Shown: positions 53,124 to 64,000, numbered from the stretch's first letter. The stretch: 64,000 nucleotides of DNA from Astrothelium macrocarpum (GCA_021030915.1 JAGEMR010000021.1:310001-374000); one strand, 5' to 3'. Made by a program: numbers and translations. Notes: generated by a model from the letters alone, not told the origin.

Positions 53124-53903
53124 CTACAGGCTAATCATGGCCATGGCATCCTCCAATCCAACTGACCCTACAGGGTCTTCAACACCATTGTTCCAACCGC
53201 GAAGCGGTCCCCAACTGATTTCTTTTTCGGCAGTCTTCGCTACATCCAGCATTCCACACATGAGTGGAGCATGCTTGGAAACAGCCGTCCAAGCATCGAA
53301 TTGAACCTCTTGTATGGATGGTGTCTGGTGCAGAATGCTCCTCACCAGGCCCTGACAGAAAACTGTATAGAAATCGTCTGTAACACGGAAGCCTCGGAAG
53401 ACATCATGGCTACAGGGATCAAATTCCACAAAAATCTTCAAGAGTCGTACCCTGGCTCCATCGGCCAAACCAAGTGACGGCGCAGTGTTCCACGATCGTG
53501 GCGGTGCCGTCCAACCCGGCCCCACACGTAGCTCAAGCTTCGTAATGGCAGCCCGGTAACGCGGTGAAAGTCGAGAAAGGAGCGGGCGCTTGTCGTTGAA
53601 GAAACGTGGATTGATAGGGTAGAGCCGAAATGTGTGGCGTCCATAGAAGATGCGGAGAGCTTCTTCATGCATGCGTTTACAAACTAAAAACACGGTGAGA
53701 CGTGGGGCGATGCGGCGAAAATTGTTCGGATCCAGATCGATTGTGTCTGGTACAAGTAGAATGAGCTCGTAAATTCGCACACGTAACTCGGAGGGGAGAT
53801 TGAAGAATCTGAATGGCTCTGGAGCAAGGGTGAGCGCAGCCATACAATTTTCCAGCTCGACTTCTGTTCCGGACGATACCGACACGGCTTTGGGAGTGTT
53901 CAT
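53124..53903 (-). CDS. F-box-like domain protein of unknown function
   Basis: This single-exon gene encodes 259 residues. A degenerate F-box-like segment FFNLPSELRVRIYELILLVP at about residue 34 is followed by VFLVCKRMHEEALRIFYGRHTFRLYP, the pattern of a large fungal family of small proteins often annotated as F-box or 2EXR-like. The rest, with AITKLELRVGPGW and IQEVQFDAWTAV, has no known catalytic motif. Function is unknown. The gene is divergent from the dehydrogenase gene. Confidence 0.65.
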   Translation of the reverse strand: MNTPKAVSVSSGTEVELENCMAALTLAPEPFRFFNLPSELRVRIYELILLVPDTIDLDPNNFRRIAPRLTVFLVCKRMHEEALRIFYGRHTFRLYPINPRFFNDKRPLLSRLSPRYRAAITKLELRVGPGWTAPPRSWNTAPSLGLADGARVRLLKIFVEFDPCSHDVFRGFRVTDDFYTVFCQGLVRSILHQTPSIQEVQFDAWTAVSKHAPLMCGMLDVAKTAEKEISWGPLRGWNNGVEDPVGSVGLEDAMAMISL

Positions 53904-54622
53904 GACGGTCCGCTAATCATGCAGGACCGTTTGAACGGTCCCGTTGGCCTATACACACATCTTGATGCAGTGTGTTGGTAGACAGGCAGATGAAATGAGG
54001 AACAGGGTATAGGGATGAGGACAGTCAATATCGTGAGAGATGTTTCGTCTCAACGGGAGTCGCAGCTCAACGGATCGCACAGCGAACCTAACAGCGCTTC
54101 TTGAAGACGATTTTGATCTCCCCAGTTAATACAGCCTCAATGTCCACGCAAGTCTTGCGGACAGAATGCCAAATTTCATGGGGTAATAACTTTTGATGAA
54201 AGAGACGAGAGAAGAGATGAATCGCGGGGCAAATAATGCCAGTTCGGTGGCACACAGAGTCACGTGGTCGATCGTACACCTCGGGTACCTGACCTTGGAC
54301 TTTGCAGGATCCACTGACACGCAGTCTTGTTGTGCACCTGACCCTTCCAATTCAGCGCCGCACCTCCGGCTTAGGTTTCTACCTTGCTAGTGAATTCTAG
54401 TCTGAGCGGGATCTCTTGCCGAATCCTCTTGTAGAAGTCGATCCGACGATTCTGCCAGATGGACTTGAGCCTTAGCTGCTGTAGTCGTTCGTAATGATTA
54501 CATGAGGAACTTGAGCACGAGGGCGTCCTTTTCTTGTAACTGTTCGCTAAACATCTCATGCGAGCGCACTGGCAGGTACTTTTATTGAGCTTTATTCTTG
54601 GCCATTTTCTCTTAATTTCGTC
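53904..54622. other. divergent promoter region
   Basis: This 720-base region lies upstream of the F-box-like gene and the hydroxyacid dehydrogenase. A GGGTACCTGACC string lies near 54283. I see no coding sequence. Confidence 0.45.
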
Positions 54623-55900
54623 ATGTCTAAGCCGATCGTTCTTCACCTTGGTGATGATATTAAGTGGAATCATGCCTTGTATCAACAACTCCAAGACAAA
54701 TTCAATATTGTTCGATCTTATAGCATGTCCCGGGAAGATTTTAAAAGAGCATTAGAGAGCGGCCTATTTGGACAGTTTGTTGCCATGTACAGGCCTTTTT
54801 GGAACACGGGTGGAGAGATGGGCAATTGGGATGACGAGCTCATGTATTTAGAGACTCGACGTTGGCAATAAAAGACTTACTCACTGCTCCAGATCACTGT
54901 TGCCTGCGTCGTGTAAAATTTTTACAAGTGCTGGTGCCGGATTTGATTGGGTGGATACAAAGCGCTTAGCTCAAAGTGGTATGTCTCTCACTTCCATTAA
55001 AACCCTAAAAATAGACGAGAAACGACGTTTCTATATTAAATGAATGTAATCTGCAAGCGTCTCGAGCATGAGCAGTTTCCTTGCACAAGCTCTTCTCAAC
55101 GCGGCAGTCCACAAATCTTGATTATTCCAGTTCAGTATTATTGTACCTGACTCACACCTGCAGGTATCATCTACTGTAATGCCGCAGCCGCTTGCACAGA
55201 GTCAGTAGCAGATGCCGCTATTTGGCTTATACTGAGTACCTACCGTCTCTTTTCTTGGTCCTCGCAAGCCGCCCGTTCTCTTTCGGTCTCGTCATTTAAG
55301 GATGCTAATCGGAACATTGCTGCCATCACGCACAATCCTCGGGACTCAACGCTTGGTATCATTGGTCTTGGCAGGATCGGGTATCTCGTTGCACAAAAAG
55401 CTAAGACTATGTTTGGAATGAGAATCGTATACAATGACATTCGTCGCCTACCGGAGGAAATTGAGAATAAGATTGGTGCAACTTTCTACCCCAAGTTGGA
55501 TGACATGCTAGCGGTTGCAGACTGTACCCTAGTGGCGACGCCATTTGAAGGCGAAAAAGTTATCAATGCTTCCTCATTTCGGCATTTCAAGCCAGGATCA
55601 CGTTTGGTAAACATCGCCCGGGGAAAGCTGATTGACGAGAGTGCGCTCGTACAAGCGCTCGAAACGGGGACTCTTTTTGCTGCCGGTCTGGACGTGCATT
55701 ATGATGAGCCACGTGTGAATGAAAAGTTGGCAAAAATGAGGAATGTGGAAATGCTCAGCCATACCGCAGGAGCCAGTATAGACAGCCATGTGGGTTTTGA
55801 GAGATTAGGCATAGAGAATATCTTGAATTTCTTTGAGACGGGAAAGGCATTGACACCAGTGAATTTGGAGTGGTTGAAGAATATCCAGGCAAAATTGTAG
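54623..55900 (+). CDS. D-isomer-specific 2-hydroxyacid dehydrogenase
   Basis: Three exons, 54623-54843, 54893-54978 and 55164-55900, give 347 residues. The NAD(P)-binding core shows LGIIGLGRIGYLVAQKA with the GxGxxG motif, then VATPFEG and SRLVNIARGKLIDESALVQAL with the catalytic arginine, GLDVHYDEPRVN and the catalytic histidine in LSHTAGAS. The N-terminal catalytic half is partly encoded by the small second exon (FTSAGAGFDWVD), followed by NAAAACTESVADAAIWLIL. The family reduces glyoxylate, hydroxypyruvate or other 2-oxoacids in the cytosol; specificity cannot be read from motifs. The second intron is 185 nt, longer than most here. Confidence 0.9.
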
Positions 55901-57520
55901 GCCACAAATTTGGCCAAACTTTGATGGCTTATCTGACCGTCTTGCTCGGAGCGTGACAAACGTTGAGATGGGACTTGTGCGTGGATACGTGCCGTTGTAC
56001 ATTAAAACTTAAACTGTCCGGCCCTGTACCTTTCCGATGTCAGCAATGGGGATGCCTGCACAGCTGGTACCCGTGACAACTGTCCGTTAGACGAGCAACA
56101 ATAAGAGAGAATCATTCAATCTTCATGATAAAACCTGGTTTATCAGTCTCCCTGTGACCATTTCGCAGCAAGACTTGCCTATCATTGTTGATAATTACTC
56201 CTAATTTGTAAACGATCTATTCAAGCCGAAAGAACGGAACCGTAGCAATGTGGATTGCTCATGACCCTTCCGGGGTAAATGGAAGGGACTTTATTCGCGA
56301 CCATTTCACTCGGGATCCACTGAAATATCATCGGTCGTTACGACTCGAAATACCATAGGCCATAGAGAAGTGATCTGTCCAACGCCCGCCAAGGAGCCCT
56401 CAACGACAATGATTCGCACAATTCCTATGTGTATTCTTCAACGAGTGAGACATCAATCTCAAAGACCCGAAAGGGTGTTGAGAATTATTATTACTCTTTC
56501 GGCCTATGGCATTTCTAACTGAGACCTCTAGTGATATAAGCTGAGCAAGTCCATTGTGCCACAATATTGAGAGTTCAGGATAACCTGATCGACAGGACAA
56601 GTCCAGATAATAGTTGGTCATGTCAGCATTCATCATCCTGTTTACTAGCCTCTAATCAACCATCTCTAAAGTCGTAATACTGGGAGACATGGGTAACAGT
56701 ATTCTACAAGGTATCTTGAGACTCTGACGTGGTTACACAGAAGACCACTGAGACAGAGAATCTACCCTGTGAGTAGGGGGGAAAGGTAATCCGAAGCTCC
56801 ACTACGAAGGAACCGGAAAAAAAAAATGATTGGAGGAATCAGGAGAGTTCTATCAGAAATAAGATGAGAATATGGAGGCCGCAAGGGATGGGAAAAGATC
56901 GGTTCCAAAGTAAAATTCAAGCGCATCTGCACTCTACCAAACAATCTCGCCGGAATATAGCTATTTAAACAGTTGTCAAAGGGACCATATCGCATAGCCG
57001 AAACGAGTTTTGAAAAAGGAAAATGGATTTCGGTGATGTACTTCTCTGCTGATTTAATGCGTTTTACTAAATGGCATTTTGACGAAATTGTGATCAGAGC
57101 ATTTTCGTAGCAAACGCATGGCACCGATCATTTCACAATGGGTTTGCAAAAATTGTGCTAATAATAGCCATGGTGAAGGGAGCAGAAACAAGCCGTTTCC
57201 CAACAGCACCTGCCGAGAGCATCACTTGGACAAGTTGTCTGACATCTGGCCAAAGTCGTCATTGGCGCCAGGGTCATTTAGCTAAGTAGGACTTGGCATA
57301 TGTAGATGTCCCGCGCCAGTTACATGCTTCAGCTACCTACCCACAGAACCTCAATCTTGACGTTTTCAAATTACCATCCTGCTGACCGACGTAGTACACA
57401 TGACTTGACAAATTTTTTTGAAATCAAACTTCTGCCATCTCTCTCACGTCCTTGACGAAGCTTCATCGTTCCGTTGTGTCACCTCAGCCCCGCCAGTTTT
57501 GCGAAAACCAAACTTTAGAT
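55901..57520. other. intergenic
   Basis: This 1.6 kb lies between the dehydrogenase and OSBP genes. The longest frame, 120 codons on the minus strand (56762-57124), has no motif. An AGCTACCTACCC string lies at 57331-57342. Confidence 0.4.
57331..57342 (+). promoter_or_regulatory. AGCTACCTACCC motif upstream of OSBP
   Basis: A weaker member of the ACCTA-type motif group lies about 180 bases before the OSBP ATG. Function unknown. Confidence 0.2.
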
Positions 57521-59472
57521 ATGGTCCTCCGTAGTCACAGGCGGAAATCGGAAGCAAGTAAGGGTTTAAGCAGGTCAAGCTGTTTGCTCTGTTGCTGACG
57601 GAGAGGCTGCTATCCTATAGGCAACCGCTCCTCCACCGAAGACTTGAGAGATTCAGGTGCCGAAGATGAGACCGTTGTGGATGCAGAGCAAGGCAACGGT
57701 ACGAAACTCCAAAGAAGCCTTGATGTATGATGAGGTCTTTGCTAATTCATTGTTTACTCTGGTAGTGCTCATGCACATCATTAAACAGCTACGACCTGGT
57801 GCGGATCTCAGCCGAGTCACTTTGCCAACATTCATTTTAGAGCCGAGATCTATGCTGGAGAGGATAACCAAGTGAGAAGCCTTTGAGACATCTACGTCTG
57901 CTATGCTGACCGCCGATTTCTTTAGTTTCATGGCGCATCCAGACACTCTGTTACCTATGCCTAAGATTGACGATCCCATCCAGCGTTTTGTCTCCGTGGT
58001 GAAGTTTTACCTAAGTGGATGGCATATCAAACCTTCGTAGGTGAACAGTGGGGGCTCTGGCATGGGATTCTGCATCTAATGTGCTTGCAGCGGTGTGAAG
58101 AAACCCCTAAATCCCATCCTCGGCGAAATTTTTACTTGCTATTGGGACTACCCAGATAACACACGGGGATACTACATTTCGGAACAGACGTCACATCACC
58201 CGCCCAAGTCCAGTTACTTCTTCATGGCACCGGAGCATTATATTCGCATCGATGGAACACTCAAGCCCAGGAGTAAGTTTTTGGGCACATCTGCCGCAAG
58301 CATGATGGAAGGTATTGCCGTAATGCGGTTTCTGAATAGAGGCGAACGATAGTGCGTAGATTGAAACACAGTCTCGCTGTTTGGAGACTGACTTGTGAAT
58401 CGTAATAGCTTCATAACCCAGCCTAACATGTACGCCCGCAATATCATCGTGGGCAAGATGCAGTACGAATTGGGTGATCACAGTTTTGTTCGGTGTCCAG
58501 AAACAGGTCTGGAAGCGGACATTGAATTCAAGACAAAAGGATGGATTGGTGGGAATTACAATGTTGTTGGCGGATACATCAAAGACACCAAGGCTGGCAA
58601 GAATCTCTATGAGCTATCAGGACTGTGGTCTGGTGAAATGACTATCAAGGATCTTGCTGTATTTTTCTCCTCGTTCCAAATACTACTTGGCACAATAGCT
58701 GACCCTTGCTTTGCAGACGGGCAAGAAAGAAGTCCTCTTTGATGCAACGAATGCACGTGCTGCCTACCCGCAAACTCGGCCACAACAAGAGCAAGGGGAG
58801 CGGGAATCACAGAGACTCTGGGCAAAGACTATATCAGCGATTAAAAAGGCCGACCATCGCGCCGCTACGGACGAAAAGAGTTGGATTGAAGATAGACAAA
58901 GGGACGAGGCGTCTCAGAGAGAAAAACAAGGGGTTGAGTGGCAGCCCCAAATATTCAGACGTGTCCAGGGTGGTCCTGGGGGTTCGGAGGAAGGGGAAGA
59001 AAGTCTCGATTGGATCATTGATGCTAAGATGTAGGGAGAAGCGTCTCAGAAGACAGTTGCGATGCTAATCCACGCTTTCCACAGTGATTACAATGCCAAC
59101 GTCCAAGACCAAATTAGCCAGATACTCTCGATCGCCCCTATTCTGCCTGGTCAGAAAGCTTCCGATTTCGGTAACTTTGGTACCGATACTCAGACATCGT
59201 CTACATCATCTTCAAAAGGGGCGGTACCATCATCCACTCAGTCAGCAGCGCCAGCACAACCGATGAGCGCAGCACAAGCCGACTTGATCGACTTTGGTCA
59301 GCATGACGGCTCAAAGGTTGCACCGCCTTCGCAATCCGATTCTTCACGAGCCGATGATGCTGCACCTGCTGGTCTGCAACAGCCACTGCAGCCCAGTACC
59401 GCGCAGAATCATACCTTTCGGCAAGATAGTATCGCCGGCAGTGTTGATGAGTTCGTTGATGCTGAGAGTTGA
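57521..59472 (+). CDS. oxysterol-binding protein (Osh family, short form)
   Basis: Eight exons are inferred: 57521-57557, 57621-57698, 57766-57871, 57926-58036, 58091-58351, 58409-58658, 58717-59030 and 59085-59472, giving 514 residues; phase holds at all seven junctions. The ORD starts with IIKQLRPGADLSRVTLPTF and LEPRSMLERITNFMAHP, then KKPLNPILGEIFTCYW with the fingerprint, EQTSHHPPKSSYF with the two lipid-phosphate-binding histidines, and GKMQYELGDHSF. No PH domain or ankyrin repeats precede it, and no FFAT motif is obvious, so it resembles the short Osh4/Osh6-type proteins that exchange sterol or phosphatidylserine for PI4P between membranes. The lipid cannot be decided. The last exon adds a Ser/Gln/Ala-rich tail. 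Confidence 0.9.
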
Positions 59473-60047
59473 GTGAAATGTAGCCATGGGCGGTTTGCAG
59501 GGTCAATCAACGGTATTTCTTCGAAGGGTCTTTTTGACAGCACGAAAGACGGACTTTAACGAAACAGATGAAATATGCACAGTGATAAGGCGTAGGCCTA
59601 TACAAGGGCACTAATGAGTATGCACCGGGTCTCACGGCGCTGCGTTAGAGTGATGTTTTTTCTTTTTCTTCGAAGAATTTAAGATGAAGGCAAAAATGGC
59701 TCCTCTCTCTCAAAGGTCATATATGATCTCTGGACACGTACATGACTGGCCCTTGTGTTGCCTTAAAGTTCTGGTGGCTTGATAGTCACGCGCCGAAGGT
59801 GAGAAGAAAGGGCCCCACCATCCTCGCCTAACCGCTATGCCTCTTGTGTTTGTAAGTCCCCCCCTGTAGCTAGCAACTGCGTCCACATGCACTTCCTTTA
59901 CCATGACTGCCTCAATCCATGCTGCCGGCATTCCGGAACGTCGTGGACATACTTTATGCGACACTTGGATCTCGTTTCCCCTCATTATCGTGCTAGCGGA
60001 GCGCTTCTTCAAGGACCTTTGCCATCTCGCACTGGACGCCATCCGCC
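59473..60047. other. intergenic
   Basis: This 575-base stretch runs from the OSBP stop to the MFS start. I see no other feature. Confidence 0.5.
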
Positions 60048-62312
60048 ATGACAGGACCTAGTGAGCATAAGTTGCCTGTACGCCAACTCGCTATTCTTGG
60101 TACGGGCTTGCAGCTCTATTAATCTTGACTCTTTGGTTCCCTGTGGCCTCTTTAATGGTGGCTCGTTGTTATCTTGTGCTGTAGAATTCAAGCTAATTAC
60201 ATTTTCTAGCAATATGTCGTTTTGCGGAACCCATTGCGCTGACCAGCGTAAACCCGTACCTCCCGGAGATGATGTCCTTTTTTGTCTCTCCTACGTCTGT
60301 TGCAAAATGGGCTGGGCTTGCCATGAGTGTGTTTAGTCTTGCCCAATGTTTGACAGGCATTGCTTGGGGGCGTGCTAGCGATCGTTTCGGCCGCAAGCCT
60401 ACTATCCTCCTCTCGCTCTTTAATACATTGGTGACCACTCTGCTCTGGGGCTTTTCGACCTCGTTGCCAATGGCTGTTGTGGTTCGGGCAATAGGTGGTG
60501 CCGGGAATGGGAATGTCGGAGTGATTCGGACTGCCGTGGCCGAGTTAGTACCATACAAGGAATTGCAACCCAGAGCCTTTAGTATAATGCCTCTGGTGTG
60601 GAACATTGGCAGTGTACTTGGACCGGCGTTGGGTGGTGCCTTGGCAAACCCGTTGCATGTGCCGCCAATACAAAATGGTCAAAGAGGCATGAAAAGAGAT
60701 GGAACTTTTCTGGAGCGATTCCCATTCGCTCTCCCGAACCTTTTGGCAGCGGCTTTGTTTATCATAAGCCTGGTTAATTGCACGCTTTTTCTCAGGGTAA
60801 GTTTTCATAGCCTGAACCATAATCACTAATTACTGAATTGGTGCCAGGAATCCCTAGAAGCCAGACGGAATCGTTTTGATCCAGGTATCGCGGCAGGAGA
60901 CAAAATCATCGGGTCTTTCAGTCAAGGTGTCCAGCAAGTCAAGAATATCCTTTTGTGGAAAAGAGGTGAAGAGGAAGAGCCTTTGCTTAAACCCACTTCC
61001 TCTACGAGGACAAGTGCAGAAGATGGAAGGTCCAACGGTCAAGCGGATAGCACGACGAAGAAGCTTGCGTCTCAAAAACGAACAAGCTACAAAGATGTTC
61101 TTACTAAACAGTCTGTATTGAATCTTTTTGTCTATACCGTATTGGCAACGCATTCCCTCGGCTTCGACCAACTCATTCCAGTTTACCTTCATCAAGACCG
61201 GCAAAGACCTTCTGATCCGGACGTTCGGCCGCCTTTTCGGTTCAAAGGTGGATTCCAGATATGTAAGTTATCAGACGTATACACATTCATGGGTTTTGAG
61301 ATGCTGTCTGCAATTGAGATCTAATTTTCTGACAGCTTCGCAAAGTATCGGTCTCCTTTTGACTGTTTATGGTGCTTTTGCCCTCGTAGTCCAGTTTTTC
61401 GTTTTCCCTCCTGCTGCACGGAAATTTGGCGTCCTACGTGTCTACCAGATATGCTCTTTTACCTTTCCAATTGTCTACCTTGTCGTACCGTTTACCGCGC
61501 TGCTACCTACATCAATAAGCTTCGTCGATGAGAAACCGAATCCTGCGAGTCTAACGCTCGACTCTGCTGGTGGAAACCCTTCTGTTTTTCGGCTTCCTTT
61601 CAATGTTGTCATCCTTTTCCTAGTAATGCTCTTCAAATGCACAGCCGCTGTCTTTGCTTTCCCTTCTAGTACTATTCTACTTACGAATTCCGCCAGCAGT
61701 CTTGCGGTTTTAGGGACCCTAAATGGGGTTGCTACCTCTATCTCTGCAGTTGGTCGAGCAGCTGGACCGGCGATTGGCGGGAGTTTACTCGGCTGGGGTG
61801 TCGAGAGAAGTCTAGCTTGGCTGCCTTGGTGGACATTTGCTGCAATATCAGTTGTTGGCGCGATAGCTTCATTGTGGCTTGTTGAGGGAGAAGGCTTTGG
61901 TGGTGACGAAGACGAAGAGGAGGGCAGTGACGATGAAGAAGCAAGGTTGGACGATGAGAGGCCGGAACAAAACCAAACATGGCCTAGCAACGAAACAAAT
62001 GATGTGAGCGACGAAAATAGTAACCTTTTTGCCCCTCGGAATCCGGGAAACCCTGAAATTCCTCAGCGCCAGGATACACGTCGGTTACGTAGATTTCGTA
62101 CAGCTTCGTCCACTGGATTGCAAGATTCGCCAATCGAGGAGGAGCCTGAAAATGAAAATGGCCATATCCCGCAGCGATCTACGTCAAGAACACAACAAAG
62201 ACGGAGTTCCGTTGTTTCGACAGTACCAATTGGTATGGGAAGGGGTATTAGTCGGAAGTTGAGCAGTAATCTTGGACAGAGTCTAGGAAGCCAACACAGT
62301 TTCGGAGAATGA
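60048..62312 (+). CDS. major facilitator superfamily transporter (TetA/ZIFL-like)
   Basis: Four exons, 60048-60099, 60210-60796, 60848-61262 and 61336-62312, give 676 residues. Helix 1 begins after LPVRQLAILAICRFAEPIAL, and loop 2-3 carries the MFS signature GRASDRFGRKPTILL. Helix 4 holds VVRAIGGAGNGNVGVIRTAV, and GSVLGPALGGALANP matches the helix 5 motif of 12-helix exporters. The long central loop is charged (LLWKRGEEEEPLLKP). Helices 7-12 follow from SVLNLFVYTVLATHSLGFDQ to WWTFAAISVVGAIASLWL, and a 130-residue acidic and Arg/Ser-rich tail ends the protein. It resembles fungal homologues of plant ZIF1-like carriers and bacterial TetA; the substrate is unknown. The first exon encodes only 17 residues, supported by phase and by family-like sequence across the junction. 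Confidence 0.88.
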
Positions 62313-62771
62313 ATAATGAGTCTTGATTGAAGAGAAGAATTCGCGATTATCTAACCTGTTTGTTGTATGTGGTTTTCTTTGACAGCGCTGTCCATAGAAA
62401 CGCAATTAAATCTTTAGATAAAGGCTACATTGAATTGTCAAAAACTATTTCCTATATACAGAAAATGTAAGCTGTTTCAAGTAAATTGTCATATTGACTG
62501 CTGTAAATTTTAATTTTGATATTTTCGTTTGACATGATTTGAGCATTGTATTGACTACGTTCACACTCAAGGTTATCAAATTTGGGTGTATTTGAGTTGA
62601 CGCTTTTTAACTAGATAGGTCTTGTGCAAAGATATTCATGGCCGCGTTCACTATCTCTCTGATGGGACTCTGTAGCTGTGTGCAGGTAATGCCAGTGGCA
62701 GCGCTATCTACCACGCGAAGGATTCCTTCAACCTAAGTCTCAAACCGGATAACAGCAGTGTTGTGTGGCTG
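62313..62771. other. AT-rich intergenic region
   Basis: This 460-base AT-rich stretch lies between the MFS gene and the repeat element. I see no gene. Confidence 0.5.
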
Positions 62772-63015
62772 CACCAGTGGATGCAGTAAGAAATGTCGCC
62801 CGCGACCGCGAAAGATGTAACTCGCCGCAGGTCTGCTCGGGATAACCCCATACCATTCTAAATAATTACGAAATTTGAAATAATCTATCAATAATTTATT
62901 GAGAAATAGATTCTAAAAGATCTTTATCTATTCTTATTGAGGGCCTTCCGATGACGTCTGCGGCGAATGTATCTTTCGCGATCGCGGGTGACATTTCTTA
63001 TTGCATCCACTGGTG
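62772..63015. mobile_element. MITE-like inverted-repeat element, copy 4
   Basis: This is the best preserved copy, 244 bp, with arms of about 65 bp. The left arm begins CACCAGTGGATGCAGTAAG and the right arm, read from outside, CACCAGTGGATGCAATAAG; both continue with AAATGTC, CCCGCGA, CGCGAAAGAT and CGCCGCA. Most differences between the arms are C/T or G/A transitions. The centre is about 110 bp of AT-rich DNA without coding capacity. A direct repeat GCTG abuts both ends (62768-62771 and 63016-63019), a possible 4-bp target duplication, but this is too short to be firm. It lies just before the HET pseudogene. Confidence 0.75.
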
Positions 63016-63254
63016 GCTGTTATCTCTACGTTTACTAAGCAGGATTGGAAGCTTGCCCGAAGACAACCTACGCCCACAGCAAACTTATCTAAGTAGGACT
63101 AGCATGACTAGACCTTCCAAGGGAGCAGCTGGACAGCAAGAAGATCTATTCGAAAGTCCAATTGAAGGCTGTAAGAAGTCATCTAGAGAGAAGCATCCGA
63201 CTCCTAACCCTGGATCCGGCCTCGACATTGGACTCTCCTTTGGCAGCGGCTCTG

Positions 63255-64000
63255 TCAAGTAATCGATTGACAGTAAATACCCGGCTCGAAGCATTGCCTT
63301 ATTGATGGGACTCACCGTTTGAGGGCAAGCTGCTCGAAGATGGTGAAATTACCATCAACGGCTATCCGTTCGTGAGTACTGGCAATCTTGATCGTGCTTT
63401 GAGACGACTTAGACTGAACGCTTTGCCGAGGACCCTCTGGGTAGATGCCATCTGCATAGATCAGACTGATTACCTTGAGAAGGGTCGATAAGTCAGATAC
63501 ATGGACGAGATATACCGTATGGCATCTCAAGTTTTGGTTTGGCTAGGTGAAGACTCCGAAGATTTAGACGGTAAGTTTGTGCTTGGATTAGATTCTGCAC
63601 TCAGTGATTGGCGCCCATGGACAATCGCTGGTTGGTCGCCCCATTCCTAGAAGCCTCTTAAAGTTCTGAACTAGCCACGAGGGCAAAGGCAGACGGCAAA
63701 AGTCAATGGGACACTAGGCGAAACCTCCTAGGTATTAGTCCCGAGCTGCAACGGAGGTGCTTCTCCAGATTCAAGAGCAGGCGTCACTTTCGCCACCGCT
63801 GGGTCATGCAAGAAATGTGCCGGGCTCGTCGTCTCGTTATCCATTGCGGCGATTCACATACCACTTGGAATGCGGTACGCAAAAACATCGAGCGGGGTCA
63901 GCGAGGTACTTCTGATGCTATGGCCAATTTTTCGGGTCGGTAAAGGGGCTGACTTCCGCCATCAGAGGTCGATCGCAAATCAACAGTTACGTCGACGCGG
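63255..64000 (+). pseudogene. HET-domain (heterokaryon incompatibility) pseudogene, cut by the window end
   Basis: In one frame the N-terminal half of a HET domain is readable: LLEDGEITINGYPFV, NLDRALRRLRLNALPRTLWV, DAICIDQTDYLEKGR, then VRYMDEIYRMASQVLVWLGE. Two stops interrupt it in the same frame: TGA at 63303-63305 in the expected SYxWG segment, and TAA at 63489-63491 exactly where the family has the Gln of the EKxxQVRxM block. Both fit a single C-to-T change (CGA or CAA). After a possible intron with a GTAAGT donor near 63570, the segment FRHRWVMQEMCRARRLVIHC resumes the domain near 63790. No start codon context is clear. HET proteins trigger cell death on fusion of unlike strains. The rest of the gene is outside the window. 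Confidence 0.75.

Noticed and set aside
63489..63491. TAA in the HET gene as part of an intron
   Set aside because: HET-family sequence runs without gap on both sides (EKGR then VRYMDEIY), so no intron can remove it.
1..64000. CRISPR arrays, operons, viral or plasmid sequences
   Set aside because: No regularly spaced direct repeats, polycistronic layout, or viral replicase or capsid motifs were seen; the DNA is eukaryotic nuclear.

Overview
The window is nuclear DNA of a filamentous ascomycete (Pezizomycotina). Genes are unlinked single units on both strands, mostly split by 40-70 nt GT-AG introns with GTAAGT-type donors and CTAAC/CTGAC-type branch sites. Families restricted to or typical of filamentous fungi are present: a PTH11/rhodopsin-type membrane protein, a Zn2Cys6 regulator with the fungal TF domain, a HET domain, a TRP-like fungal channel and GH76. 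The class cannot be fixed from the sequence alone. I infer 23 protein genes (one cut by the left edge), one HET pseudogene cut by the right edge, and one tRNA gene. Exon models were built by hand from splice sites, reading phase and family conservation.

Layout. 0-9 kb: C-terminus of the SEA/GATOR2 subunit Sea3 (WDR59), a short secreted tyrosinase, a rhodopsin-domain membrane protein and a secreted type-B carboxylesterase. 9-18 kb: an F-box/WD-repeat protein, a tRNA-Leu(CAG) gene, a GH76 mannanase-like enzyme, the exon-junction protein Y14 and a secreted GH43. 18.7-21.9 kb: a five-exon patatin-like phospholipase with two C-terminal C2H2 fingers, carrying three copies of one ~240 bp inverted-repeat element, two in introns and one over its stop codon. 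22-36 kb: a small unknown gene, a BuGZ/ZNF207-type zinc-finger protein, complex I assembly factor NDUFAF3, a coiled-coil protein, molybdopterin synthase small subunit MOCS2A and the mitochondrial RNB exoribonuclease Dss1/CYT-4. 38-53 kb: a Zn2Cys6 regulator, a 1335-residue TRP-like channel, a FYVE-RING protein and RNA polymerase III subunit RPC6. 53-62 kb: an F-box-like protein, a D-2-hydroxyacid dehydrogenase, an oxysterol-binding protein and an MFS transporter. 62.7-64 kb: a fourth copy of the inverted-repeat element next to a HET-domain pseudogene with in-frame stops.

Most genes are independent housekeeping or secretome functions; I see no biosynthetic cluster. Mitochondrial (NDUFAF3, Dss1), RNA (Y14, RPC6, tRNA) and membrane-traffic (FYVE-RING, OSBP) functions are scattered among secreted enzymes (tyrosinase, esterase, GH76, GH43). 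The two patches that look like accessory DNA are the patatin and HET loci, both of gene families tied to fungal self/non-self recognition, and both hold the same repeat element.

The most unusual object is the tRNA-Leu gene at 11589-11732. Besides an ordinary 14-nt anticodon-loop intron it has a 51-nt insert in the T loop that starts GTAAGT and ends AG like a spliceosomal intron. Removing it restores the T loop, T stem and a fully paired acceptor stem, and a T10 Pol III terminator follows. Other points of note are a 5-nt micro-exon in the esterase, a likely GC-AG intron in the Dss1 gene, and a recurrent ACCTA(A)GGTA-like motif just upstream of several start codons.
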